Part shown: piece by piece, positions 35,686-47,860 of the stretch
Numbering within the stretch: the stretch's first letter is position 1
Layout: every line of letters begins with the position of its first letter
Assembly: GCF_001638985.1 (NCBI RefSeq)
Contig: NW_017265145.1
Span: 186,001 to 250,000, forward strand
Source of the DNA: Phycomyces blakesleeanus NRRL 1555(-)
Taxonomy: Eukaryota > Mucoromycota > Mucoromycetes > Mucorales > Phycomycetaceae
Direction of reading: 5' to 3'
Length of the DNA stretch: 64,000 nucleotides
Program-made: the position numbers and the translations under genes
Notes under the pieces: generated by a model
Seen by the model: only the letters and a program-made list of their open reading frames with translations
Told to the model about the DNA's origin: nothing
Database searches by the model: none

Positions 35686-37631
35686 TTATGGTCTCTCTCT
35701 AGCTGCTCTGATTAGAGGTGCAAATGAGCGCAATGGCTCGGCTTTGGCAAGGAAAGGGTGCCTAAGCATTTTTGCGGCCGATGGTCTCTGGTCTGGGTCA
35801 ACTTCTAGACAATAGGACAGGAAATTTTGGAAGATTGGGCTCAGTGAATCGGGATCCTGGAGCTGTGGAGTGCCGTTGGTTGCAATAAGATAGAGTGCAC
35901 GAAGGGGGTTCTCATTGAGGTAAGGTGGTTCTCCTTCTACCATCTCAATTGCCATAATACCCAATGACCAGATATCCACCTTTGCACCGTATTCCTTGCG
36001 AGTAACTACCTCTGGTGCCATCTAATCAAATACAGCCATTATTATAAATATTATTAATGCATGACATAAATATAAATTAATTAAAAAAGAAATTTAAATA
36101 TATGCACACATAATTAGGTAAGGTAGATAATGTAGGAATATGTAAGAGATTGATAATATTTGTTAATGTTTACCCACCCAATAAGGTGTTCCAACCATTG
36201 TGGTGCGTTTCGTCTGATCATCCCCGAGTTGAGCACAGAATCCAAAATCAGCTACAAGAAAGTAAGAAAGTTAGGACGGGGCGGCTGTTGAGAGACACAA
36301 TTGAGAAGACAACCCCCCCCCCCTCTTACAATATAATAAAATAAAAATAAAAATAAAAGCAATATTTCTCCTCTTTCTATGTTGCTTTTGTTTTTTGGTC
36401 AATTTCAAGTCAAAAGATAGACTTGAAAAAGAGAAAAGAACAGGATGAAGTAGGAGAAACAAAACCCTACTTACTCAATTTGATGTCACCCTGAAGACTC
36501 AACAGGATATTGTCACTCTTTATGTCTCGGTGGATTACGCCATTGGCGTGTAGATGTTTGAGGCCCTCTAATACTTCCCGACAAACGGCTGCAATTTGAC
36601 CCTCTGTCACCATACTGCAAGTCACAACATCTGTCAAACTTCCTCCTTCCATGTACTCCATCACAACCCAAAGATCGCCCTTCCAGAGATATGAATCGAT
36701 GAAATTGACAATGTTTGGATGCGTTGACTGCTTCATGACCTTGATTTCGTTGATAATTAGTTCTTTTTTAGGCTGCTTTTCGAGATTCATTTGCTTGATA
36801 GCCACTAAAGTTTGGGTTCCGGTACGGTAGGACGTGTACACTCCACCAGATGCCCTAATGGTAATAAAAACAACCAAGAAACACCCCCAAAAAGAAAAGC
36901 ATATTAAATAGTTGCGCCTCAGATAGCATATATGTAACAACCAGAAAGTATAATGGTAATAAATAACACAACTGCATTTGGTGTCCTTATTTTCTTTATG
37001 AAAATATATATACCACTCTCGAATTCACTCACCCTTGTCCGATCTTGACCATGTCTGTGTACAATTTTGCTGGATCCGTATTTTCACATATCTCTCTCAA
37101 TACCTTCATTACCTCGGCATCTTCCATTCCACTTTTCTTTTTATCTTTTGACGGGCGTCTTTTGACAGCCCCCACAGATGAAGACGACGCTGATTGGGCG
37201 GTGGTGGCTGTAGAAGCAACAGTAGTTGTGGTATTGTTGCCAGTGGCGACAGATGTCTCATGCCCCGGAGACAAAGGAGCTTCCCGAAGAAGGACTGGAA
37301 CAACAGGAGATTCGATCCTGTTCGATTTGGATGATTTGGATGACTTTGCTGATTTGGATGACTTTGACGAATTTGACTTTGATAGCTTTGATGCTGAATT
37401 TGACTTTGGGGTCTGGTCAATTGCTGCAGCAAATGTCATGGAGTCTGAAGATATTTTTGTTGGACTTGTACTGTTAATATCTCCATTATAATTGTTGTTG
37501 CTGCTACTGCTGTTGCTGTAGTAATAATAATTATTATTATGGTTATTGATACTTGAAAGTATAGCCTTGTTTGGCTTAAACAGGGGAGAAGCCTCACTGA
37601 GTTCTATTGTATTGCCATCAATCAAATCGAC

Positions 37632-37669
<38 letters not shown>

Positions 37670-39136
37670 AAGGCCAAAGAAAAAGAAGTTAGATGCTTTT
37701 CTTTATATATACATATGACCCCCTAATATTCGTTATGCTTGCCACGTTTTTTCTTTGACTTACCTGGGGTCGTGGTTCCACCTGGAGACTACAAGTTCAA
37801 ACACAGTAAAAACAGTATATTTTATAAGGTGAGGTGGAGTGAGGTGGTGCGAGGGAACGTGAGATGAGGTGAGGGGATGCGAGGGAGCGAGAGGGGACGT
37901 GAGGGGTCGTGTGGTGATATGATATGAGGTGAGGTATGTATGGGTGTGGATGTGGGTATATAGCCAAAGAAAGAAAGAAAAAGAACTTACATGTATAGGT
38001 GAATTGTTGCAATGCGGGCTCTTCTTGTTGTAATCTGGTAATTTGAGTTTGGAGAGACGGTGCCATGACTTGTTTGAAGGGCTTTTGGAAGACAGGCTCG
38101 GTGGTCTTTCCGCGGCTTGTTCATAACGATCGCTGTTCCGTTTAGTAGACGAGGCTTTTGGGATTTTGTTCCACACAGATTCACTATTAGTGTGGCTCTC
38201 CTGATAGAACTCAATTACATCAATTACAGCCTACAAAATTGTTATCATTATTTTGATTTTTGTTGTAAATATAGAGATATAGATATAGATATATAAAAGA
38301 CCATATTTTAGTATGATTTGTCCAACAGAAAAGCTAAACCAAAAAAAACCAAAAAACATCTCCCTATAACCCCCGAACCTGAGGATTTTGTTCTTGCTCC
38401 TTCTTTGTGATTCCACTTTGCTTCAGTAACACATGCCACTCTTTCGGGAGACCTGTAAACTCTCCAGTACTAGGCTCGTAACCCACATGAGTGACGTGCC
38501 TAGTGTTGTACGGAGAAGAGATATCCATTGACTTTCCGGCCGTAGTAGGTGAATTGGAGTTGCTATGGCTATTTGATAGTAAATCTGCATTTTTTTTTTG
38601 GTTTTGGAATTTTCATATAGTCAACAACTAAACCCAGAAAACAACAACAACAATAACTCAAACCTCCCCCTCCCACAATTGAACTAACTAGCTATATGTA
38701 TATGTATATATATAAGTGATAGATATATAGTTAGATAAATGAAAATTTTACCATTGAGCCCAATCACCAATCTATCAAGAACACCTTTCAAAGTTGTCCT
38801 GTCTCTCGGTTTTCCAATACCAGACGATACCGCAATAATATGATCTGCGGATTTACGAACAACAAGGTTGGTCGGACTAAACGTGTTCTTATGCCTGTCC
38901 TGGCCATTTACCGAACTCAGAGAGATTCTCGATTGAGTAGAGTTGTTACAATCAAACGAGCAAACACTTCCACGACTCTTTATCTTTGATGTATCGGGCT
39001 CAAGCTGGTCACTGAACCCATTATGATATGACACTGTCGAGGACGTGGGAGAAAAAGCAGACGACGGTGTATTGTTATTGTTATTATAATTATTGGTATG
39101 GTTAGTATTGTTGCTGTTGCTGTTGCTATTATACAT
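35686..39136 (-). CDS. ste20: PAK/Ste20-type serine/threonine kinase with CRIB domain
   Basis: Rho-GTPase (Cdc42/Rac) effector kinase at the top of fungal MAPK and polarity pathways. Exons (minus): 39136-38752, 38584-38379, 38230-37991, 37788-37764 (25-nt micro-exon), 37603-37033, 36854-36475, 36251-36178, 36021-35686. All phases match, giving 738 aa. An Asn-rich N-terminus is followed by a CRIB motif at about 150-183 ([14 protein letters not shown]) and a Ser/Lys-rich linker. The kinase domain runs from about 468 to 720: GQGASGGVY loop, VAIK (Lys496), HRDIKSDN (Asp586), DFG (Asp604), activation loop [14 protein letters not shown]. No PH domain is visible, which favours Ste20/PAK1 over Cla4. 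The end [15 protein letters not shown] resembles Ste20 C-termini. Confidence 0.94.
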
Positions 39137-41094
39137 TTTTGGAGAGTGTTGTCTGTGGACAAGAGAAATTGTACGAGAGAGAGCAGGACTTGATTTGTGT
39201 GATTTGATGGCGCGATTGGGTGATTCCGATGATCTCTTTGAGTTTGTGAATTGTTCAGCAAGTGAGGTACGTGAGTCTGAGTTGCCTAGAGACTTTGTGT
39301 GTGGTCGTGTTGATCCTAATGGCAGAAAAGTTTGTTTTCATATATATATATATATATATTTAGCAAAGACGCCCAATGAAGAAGATAGAGAGAGAGAAGG
39401 GATGGGGTGGGTGAGCCCACTTTTGCCATTTCAACATGAATTGACTGGAAGGTTGAGAAATTGCCTTTGTGTACGTCTAGGCTGGGAAACGATTGCATAG
39501 TGAAGCGAATTTATTGTACTGGCTGGAGAAAAGAGAGAGAAAATGGCGACTTGAGGGTTCGATCTGGTGTACGGTGCTGTGTCAAAGGAAGAAAGAAAGA
39601 AAAAAGCAAAAAGAATCAAATAGAAGAAAAATATAAGAAAACTAGGATAAAATAAAAAATAAAAATAAAAAAGTGAAAGAAAGAATAGATCCTGTTTCTG
39701 AGGTGTGTATGAAATTAAAATAAAAAAAAATAAAAATAAAAAAAACCAAAAAGGATATTGAATAGGAGGGAAGGGTTGAGGGTTGAGGAGAAAGGGAGAG
39801 GATTTATTTGATATTATACATCACCCAAGGGGAGCCACTGTGATGATTTTTTTTAAATAAATTTGTGGCTTTCCAAAAGGAAAGTAAAAGGTAAACATGG
39901 CTTCTTATTCTACACAGCCAGGACACACTTTGACCTATAGATACACACTCTGATTTGCTTTACTTTATTGACGTTGAAGGACAAAACTATAAATGTCACG
40001 ACTTGGACCTTGTATTGCTCGGACCCATGAGGTAGACTAACCGTTATATCAAAATATCGGTTGTGTTTCTGTGCGTCTCTTTGAACATCCAAGTCTGTGT
40101 GTGCGCGTTTACATATAATAGTTCAAAAAACACGATTGAGAGGACCATGATAGGAAGGGCCTGTATATGCTGTAGAACATGGCTGTAGGTCTTTGTGTGA
40201 TAATAATCAAATGCGTATATATTATCTTGGATCCTGTGTAGAATTATTACTTTATGTTATTTGCGTCGTGCTACACAGCCAATGTCGCGGAATCGGATCT
40301 GGGACCTTGATTTTGTAGGGTATTCTCAGTAGATATAATTGAATTTGGTATTTGGTTGGTGTATTAAAACCACAAATTATGGTAGTACTTAAAGACTCTC
40401 TCTCTCTATAAATACAGATAGATAGATAGATAGGTAGATAGGTAGATAAATTATTTACATAATACTTGTAATAAAGTAAATAAATAAATAAAACTTTATA
40501 TTTGACCATTATACGATGCCTTATAATGATTTGCATGATCAAAAACTCCCACTGGTCAAGTTGAACGGACAGACCATGAAGACTACAAGGATCGGGGCTC
40601 AGGCGTGTCGTACTTGACTCATTTTAGGTATCCGTAATCCAAAAGTCGTTTCGTCTATCATGAGATCGTCTCTAAAATATATGTATTCACATGAGATTTA
40701 AAACATTTATACATACGTCTTGTCCAAGCTATAAAGAAGTTCAGAAATAATATATATAATTTTTTTTTGAAAGGGGAAGGGGAAGGAAAAACAAGGGTGG
40801 CTTACATAGTAAAATGGTCATTTTTTTTTTTAAAAAAATATTTGGTGTGCGTGTGTGTGTATACTGAGCCAGAGAATGGTATTTATCAAATATTCATATA
40901 ATAAATGGCGGCACCATCATGGGGTTCAACTGTAGTTAGTCTAAGCGCACGAATTCGTCATTTATACTAGTGTTGCAATGGGTGAAAGAGAAATAAGCAG
41001 TTGCAAAAAGTGGCCAGTTTTACCCGACCCCTTCCTTCCTTCCTCTCTCTCCTTTGTCTAGCGTGGCAAAATCTTGGGGGGTTTTTTAGGTAAC
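39137..41094. other. Upstream region of the PAK kinase, no gene seen
   Basis: Contains GA- and A-rich tracts (39580-39760), a (GATA)n run near 40418-40450 and poly(TA) near 39340. This divergent interval should hold promoters for the minus-strand kinase and for the plus-strand small gene at 41325. Short open frames overlap untranslated sequence and show no domain. Confidence 0.5.
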
Positions 41095-41104
41095 TATATA
41101 AATA
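41095..41104 (+). promoter_or_regulatory. TATA box of the small gene at 41325
   Basis: TATATAAATA lies about 230 bp before the proposed start, followed by a pyrimidine-rich CT tract (41200-41230) typical of fungal transcription start regions. Confidence 0.45.
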
Positions 41105-41324
41105 ACTGTCTCACTATGTTTCGGTTTCTAATGAGCCATTTAACCAAAGATTGTATAAATATATCAAAATTATTCACTTTTCAGTTACAATTCATCCTTT
41201 CTTTACTCTCTCTCTCTCTCTACTTCTTTCTGCGTCTTGCTATTTTATTTCTTTTTCATAATATACGCATACACGCATATATAAATTCATACCTGCATAC
41301 ATATATTAAAATATACTCCTTGAA

Positions 41325-41645
41325 ATGCCACGTCTTGTTGTCATTGATATCTACAGCCACCACCACAGGCTTCCAATAAACTCTATTCGAAAGGAGAGTT
41401 TTTCATCGCACGTCTCAGTCAGTACCTCCAATTCGACCAACCCGTCCTATGTTTTCTCTTCGGGATCCAGCGTATCAACCGAAGCATCACACTCGGAAGA
41501 AAAGAAAAAATCGGTCCGGTTTTCCAAAGTGGTTGTCGTAAATGACCCTTCGCTTATATGCCTCATTGATCCAAAGAACCGAGGAGACACAAAACGAGTA
41601 GTTGACCGTTACTACGGTCATTCTGATGGAAAAAGACACCTATAA
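41325..41645 (+). CDS. Small hypothetical protein with a PP1-docking-like motif
   Basis: A 106-aa frame with mixed codon use unlike the AT-rich surroundings. I do not recognise a family. The N-terminus is hydrophobic-basic (MPRLVVIDIYSHHHRL), followed by a Ser/Thr-rich stretch (about 28-55). The most striking segment is KKKSVRFSKVVVVNDPSL at about 61-78, which contains KSVRF, fitting the RVxF consensus for docking to protein phosphatase 1. The C-terminus is basic (DTKRVVDRYYGHSDGKRH). A TATA box and CT-rich leader sit upstream, and the ATG is the first in the inferred transcript. The motif is short and could occur by chance. Confidence 0.55.
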   Translation: MPRLVVIDIYSHHHRLPINSIRKESFSSHVSVSTSNSTNPSYVFSSGSSVSTEASHSEEKKKSVRFSKVVVVNDPSLICLIDPKNRGDTKRVVDRYYGHSDGKRHL

Positions 41646-44388
41646 TAGTATCCGTAGACCGGAAGACTCTGATTTTTTTGTCTCTTTTCTTTTATTCATT
41701 TCTACCGTCAAACCAAACCGACTCCACCTGTATATGTTCTTCTACTTTTACTTTTCATACCTATTTCTTTAATTCATTTCATTTCATTTCAATTCAATTC
41801 ATTTCAATTCAATTCAATTCAATTCAATTTCTCTGTTTATATTATAGAAAACAATATTCTTTACATTCCCATTTGTTCCTTTTTTCTTTTCTTTTTATAA
41901 CCCCAAAAAAAACCGAAAACGTACCTAAACCACAGGCATACAAAGAGAGCACGCCACCACGCCACCACGCAAGCAAGCAAGAGAGAGAGAGAGAGATAAA
42001 AGTGTAAAAAATATGATGATTGGATCTCCTCTTGATACCTCCCCCTTATTATTATATTAAAAAATAAAATAATATTGGAAAATAAGCTTTTTTATATTAC
42101 CTCTGTGAGAGTATTTGAGTAAACATATGCATATTACATATTAAATACATACATATCTACATAAATATCTACGCATATGATTATGATTATGATTATGATT
42201 ATGATTATGTTTATGACTATATGTATGTTTATGGTGATATACTTGTGGTATTTTCAGGGCAGATTATGTAAGAGTCACAAAAGATTCAGTCTTTTATAGC
42301 CAGAAAAAAAGCCCCTTCCAACAGTAGTAGTAATATGAATATGAATAATGTTTGTCAGAATTCATTAAACAGAATGTTAATCTTTTAGTTAATATGTGTA
42401 TGACCTAGAAAGAAGACACGGAAAAGATCGACTTGTGAAATTAATTGTGTTCCACTCAAATGGTACTTTTCTTTTTTTTTTTCCTTTTGGTATTTCTTTA
42501 TTCCTTTCTATTTTTCTATTTTTTCTTTCTATCTCTCTTTCTCTTTTTATCTATCAACCTATATTTATTTGTGTGGCTAAATGCACGCAGAATTCCCAAA
42601 AACAGATGTTTCGCCAGCCAATTATAATCGAAATCTCTAGTAGCTAACGAGAATTCCAGTATAGAAGGAAGTTTAATTAAAGGCATGAAATACAATAAGC
42701 AGTTATCATTAATGAGCATTTATCTATTTTGCTTACAAGGTCATTATTATTAAAGAATGAGTGAATGAATGACAAAAAGATATTAATATCAATTATATCA
42801 CCATTAACATCGCTATTATTCTGATATATAGAATACGTTGGGCCTGTCTTTTGAAAGGTACTTTGATAGCGCTTGTTAATGTTTAAGGTCAAAAAGAAAA
42901 ATAAAGGTGCAAAATACAGGCTATATAAATGCTAGATACATTCAATCTTGTATTTATTCCGTTCATTGATATGTTCCATACAGTAGCGACTGTGAATGAT
43001 AGTTATTTTTTCCATATTTTTTTTAAAAGAAATTGTAAGAAATCATACAAGCATTCATAAAAGATGAAGAGGAACTAACTTGTAGCTTTGAAATAAATGA
43101 AAGAGAAAAATGGGAGTTACTGGACTAAGTACTTTCATATTCTCCAGCTTATTGTGAATATATATACACATATTCAAAACAAATATGTTAAATGGTCGTA
43201 TTGATAGATGTTATAGTATTAACACCTTTCTTTTTATTAACTTTTGAACAAAATGAGGTCTTTTGTAAATATATTCGAAAAAGGCAATGCCTAATGATAA
43301 ATAGTAATCGCTAAAGTATATGACCAGTCATTTAGTCAGTCAGTCAGCCAGTCATTAGCCAAGATCATAATAGTAGCATCAATAGGGTATGCAAGGGATT
43401 ATTATTACTATTAAACCTTGTTCTATTCAAATTACATTAAAATACCAGTTAGCTACTGTAGTAACTTAGTATGTGTACAAGTGTATATATGTATATATTT
43501 AATATAGCTAAATTACTGTTAATTTTACTATTGCTATTACCATTACCATTACCATTACCATTATATATATTTAATATTAAATCTTCTAATTACCATTATC
43601 ATTCTTGCTCGTATCTTTATTCTTATTCTTTACATATACATATTCATGTACATACTAAATCATCTTTTTTGTGTAAGTTTGAATACGGATTGTGGCACAA
43701 ATATACCAGAAATAACTTATAAACTCACTCGAAAAGCAAAGAAAAAAGGGCAAATAAATAAATATGGGCTGTTTGGTTTGAGAGAGAAAGAGATTGTCGG
43801 GATATTAATTTAAGGAAGTACCAAAGTGTCTGTGCCATGGTGACAAAAAAGAAAGAAGAAAGAAAGGTCAGTTGGCTTGTTTTATTCTTCTTTTGGTTCT
43901 TTTTATTCCCATGATTATTCAAGCCCACAATGGAACACGTATTATCTCTGTTTTTTTTTACCAACGAGCACAATACTTCCAAAAGCACATACACATAAAT
44001 ACATACATAAAAAACAAAAAATAAAAATGAGCAGGTTAGAGAAGCACATGCATTTGCAAATTGTAAAACAAAACATAAATCGTACAAGTAGTAACAACGT
44101 GCTCTTTATAACATACATGCAAACAGAAAAATAAATAAATAATTAAATGCCTCTTCTATTTTTCCCATTTTTTGTTTGCATGGTCAAGGAGTTCGAAGCA
44201 CACCTAAAGATTAAGTATATCGATGAATCGATTTATCAATATATATATATATATATATATACAGGCAATTCGAACTTGTCCGTAGCACCTTTTTATATGT
44301 ATATATGTATATATTATATTATTCACAAACAAGGTCAGTGTACAAAATCATGGGCGCTGAATAAATAATTATAAAGTACAAAGGAGAC
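41646..44388. other. Intergenic region, microsatellite-rich
   Basis: Holds (AATTC)n/(ATTTC)n pentanucleotides at about 41775-41830, a (GA)n run near 41980-41996, (GATTAT)n near 42177-42215, (CAGT)n near 43335-43355 and (ACCATT)n near 43537-43562. Frames here are low-complexity Phe/Leu/Ser/Ile strings on either strand. No gene can be supported. Confidence 0.55.
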
Positions 44389-44793
44389 TCATTGTTGGTT
44401 GGTCAAGCCTGGCTTAAAAGGAGCTTGAAAGAAGGGCGACCCTGGATCTCCTGTATTTGAATTAAAAGGAGCCTCATCTGTTTCAGCCAAATAAAATCAA
44501 ATTTTAAAATTTAATTTTTTTATATATACATATAAAATAAATAAAGTAAAATAACAAAAACAGAGAATCATTTTGTATTCTTGAAACAAAGTGGCTGCAA
44601 AACAAAGTGGCTATAGACAGAACAAGTGTCAATGAAGAGAGATATACAAACAAAAGTACAAAAACAAAACATAATCTTGTATGTTTTGTATATAGTGTGT
44701 ACAGAAAGGCTTCTATATAAAAATATCTTCTCTCTCTCTTTCTCTTTCTCTCTCGCACACACACAGACACACATTCCAACCAAAACGGAACAT
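44389..44793 (-). CDS. Possible two-exon micro-protein gene (about 33 aa)
   Basis: A minus-strand segment 44477-44389 follows an AAACAG acceptor and reads DEAPFNSNTGDPGSPFFQAP then FKPGLTNQQ before a stop, which looks coding in composition. The nearest upstream start is ATG at 44793 (MFRF), downstream of AGTATATAAACAC. Joining 44793-44781 to 44477-44389 keeps phase, but the donor would be GTTGGA, which is weak. The tail may instead be the last exon of a longer gene whose other exons I cannot place. No family is recognised. Confidence 0.25.
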
Positions 44794-45140
44794 AATATAT
44801 TCTGCGAGTGTGGTTGTGTGTGTTTATATACTTATTGATAGTCCGGGGTGCAATTGATCTTATTCTTTTTCTTTCTTTTTTTGTGTAAGATGATCAATTC
44901 AAAAAACTGTATATTGCACTTCTTTAATAATAAGAAAGGCGTTTAAGACCAAGTATATATATATATATATATATATATATTCACAGTAATAATAGTAATG
45001 ATAAAACTGTAGAAGAATCACAAGCGGCCCGAGGTAATTGGAAACCAAGATCAAAGTATGGGGCACGTGCTTGATCCTTGTGCTAAAATCACCCACGCAT
45101 TCAAGACAAAATACCTAAATCAGACACGATGAATAAATTG

Positions 45141-45253
45141 GCAAGTGAGCAAGTGAGCAATCAAGTAACCTAGCAACAAACCAGGCACGTAACCAGGCAA
45201 CCAACAGACGAACCAGGCAAGTAACCAAGTAACCAAGTAACCAAGTAACCAAT
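45141..45253. repeat. (CAAGTAAC)n-type short tandem array
   Basis: Units such as CAAGTGAG, CAAGTAAC and CCAGGCA.GTAA repeat irregularly and end in four clean AAGTAACC copies. Confidence 0.8.
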
Positions 45254-45409
45254 CCCCATATTGGCCTCACAAGCTTTTTTTTTATTCTTATGTATATTAT
45301 TCTTCTTCAAGGTAGTGATCTTCACGCACTTATATATCCTTTTTGTTAATATTGACGTGATAGATCGCCTGGTGCCATAATATCTATATTAAATCTTGTC
45401 TCCGTACCG

Positions 45410-45545
45410 GTTTAGTTCAACTCAACTCAACAGAATTGAATTGAACTGACTTGAATTGAACCAAATCGAACTGAACTGGCTTGACTTGCACTTGGCCTGG
45501 ACTGGATTAGACTGAACTAGACTGAACTGAACTGGACTGGCCCTC
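45410..45545. repeat. Degenerate GAACT/GAATT pentanucleotide array
   Basis: About 27 pentamer units alternate between GAACT, GAATT, GACTT and GGACT for ~135 bp, moderately GC-rich compared with its surroundings. It gives no coherent reading frame. Confidence 0.8.
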
Positions 45546-46589
45546 TAGTCTGACTTGGGCTCATTAAAGGCCTCGGGCCGATGATACAATATATGTACAC
45601 GCATTTGTATAAATGTGTTAAACGGGAATTTAAACGGTAGCAAAATAATAAGAATAATATATATATATAAGTTTGGCAGACAGGCTTTTTTTTATTGTTT
45701 TGGTGAAAATCAATACAATTTTTTTTAACAAAGCAGTCTTTTCGGGATCCTTGTCGGACGGGCAAGTAAAGTTACCCAGCCGCTTTTTCTCTCTCTATCT
45801 TTTTATTTGTGTTACATAAAAAAAGTCCAAGTTCTTGTTCAATCCAAGAACCGCTGCTACAAATCGACAAACTTTGACATGCTTAATTTCATTCAGGGAT
45901 CATGGAATAAGAATTAGTATCAGAATATAATATAAGGTGGAATAAAATAAAGTAGGCGCACGCATTTTTGCATATTCGTAAGTAGAAGTATGCATGTATG
46001 TATGTATTTTTGTTTGTTTGCTTGTAATTTATGGACTATAAGGCTTATTTTCTGTCCAATAATAGTAGTCTTTCCCCCCTCCTTCCTTCATTTTCATTTT
46101 CTTTTTCTTTTTCTCTCCTATTATATTAAGGGCAAGCTTAAGATATTCTCACTCTCTAGTATATATACAATCCCTGGACAGAAGTTTTCTCTATTTAAGG
46201 CCACAATTTTATATTACAGACCTCTATCTATAAACGCACTATAAGATATATGCAAGTATCCTAGAACTCTAATTCTTACAAACACTCTAGTAAAACGAAG
46301 TGTTATTACTTTGAGTTGTAGGCATAATGGTGGAAATCCTTATTGAATTTAAGAGAAAGAGAGAAAAAAAGTATGGATACTGATTTCAGAATATACAAGA
46401 GGGGGTTTTAAATATAGAAAACTTTTGTCCATGGATTGTACATTTGTTCCAGGACAGAATGTCGACATGGAGAGTATTCTACTATGTAATGAAATATTAA
46501 TAAGAGTGTAACCGTTTAATAACAGAATAAAAGATAAGTTTATGATGCTTGAAACACAGATATGATTTTAATTCAACAGTAAGTAAATT

Positions 46590-47860
46590 AAAAAAAAACA
46601 CTTCATCCTCATCGTCTTCATCATCGTCCTCTTTTTCAAAAGTGGGATTTGTTACCCAAGCATTGTAATTGACCTCTTTCTTTTGATTGGCTTAAGTTAA
46701 AATGTTTTTGACACCATTTTTGACACTAGAACTACTATCATAATAAATCTTACGTAGATCATCCAACATGTTCTAAAAAAAAGAAAAATAAATAATGTTA
46801 GATAATGCAAAATATTGGTTGTCTTGTCCTTCACATTACATCAATTGTAGATAGGAAAAATAATCAAGTTTTCTAAGGATCCTATCTGAATTTGCTGCAA
46901 CGACTTAGGAAAACGAAAAGAACAAACATCCTCCAACTTGTACCCTTTTTTCTTCGGTAAACTCATAACAGAGGGGTTTCCATTGAAACCAGCTATATGA
47001 TTTTTTTGACATCTTTACAAGGGGAACATATTGGGCATGAATATGCGGTATTTACTTTATAGAAGTGTTTAGACAATACTTTGAAGCAATGGTGGACTTA
47101 AGCTTGTCTTTGTAAATCTTTTTTTTAGTGATGCTTTTTTGGCAATCTCTCCATTACAGCCATCGACTATATTTTCATTATCTTGTATAATCACCAACCA
47201 CAAGTCCAACTTAAATTTTTGGCCAGCTTTTTTTACAACTGCCGCTTATGGTGTCACACCTAAAAAATAGTTAGACAAAAAATAAGTTGCATAAAGTCAG
47301 AATAAGATATTCACCATCGCAGTACAACATTTTGTTTTCTTCCTAAAAATGATTCAAAGATGTAGCACCAGAATTTTTATTGTTAATCTGGTTCCAAATA
47401 TACCTCAATGAACTGCTTCGAGAAGATCCACAGGAGGTCTGCAAGCATTTCGAGACTAAACGAAACCATTTTTAGTGGCGTTTATAACATCAGCAACCTT
47501 TGCCAGAGTCTTGACCTATATGTAAAAGCAATTGCTTTATTAGTCACCAGAAATCATTTTTATTAAACGAAAATTACCTTTTTGAACTGAGTGGATATTT
47601 TTTTTGGGCTAATTTTAGGGAGACGACGTTTCCTGATGGGGTATGACATTTTGATTTTACCGGACCACAAACCGTGGTCTTTTTGCCGGCATGGAATAAC
47701 TCTATCTGGTTCCTAAGGATGCATTCTTTTTATAATAATTAATACCAGCCAGGATACAAAATATCCATAATTTTTTTTGTAAAGCAAAAAATAGTAGACA
47801 GGAATTACTTACCAGTTAGGGCTGTCAAACTCTGGGAATATAAGTAGGTGAAAGAAAGAA
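46590..47860 (-). pseudogene. Decayed multi-exon gene of unknown (possibly repetitive) family
   Basis: Minus-strand fragments read as protein, separated by good splice signals but broken by shifts and stops. In order they are FPEFDSPNW|GTAAGT, NQIELFHAGKKTTVCGPVKS (with a competing frame MSYPIRKRRLPKISPKK), KTLAKVADVINATKNGFV then stop, SLEMLADLLWIFSKQFIE, ENKMLYCDG, AAVVKKAGQKFKLDLWLVII, and AGFNGNPSVMSLPKKKGYKL. The last is NMLDDLRKIYYDSSSSVKNG, followed by a stop in a TQAN-like context and then an acidic tail (EKEDDDEDDEDE). At least two stops and two frameshifts are needed to connect them. I cannot name the family; the style (spliced, acidic tail, decayed) suggests a multicopy gene. Confidence 0.5.

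Larger units (their letters stand above)
44794..46589. other. Intergenic region with tandem short repeats
   Basis: Contains poly(TA) near 44955-44980, two dense short-repeat arrays (45141-45253 and 45410-45545, listed separately) and a (TATG)n run near 45990-46005. No gene is supported. Confidence 0.55.
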
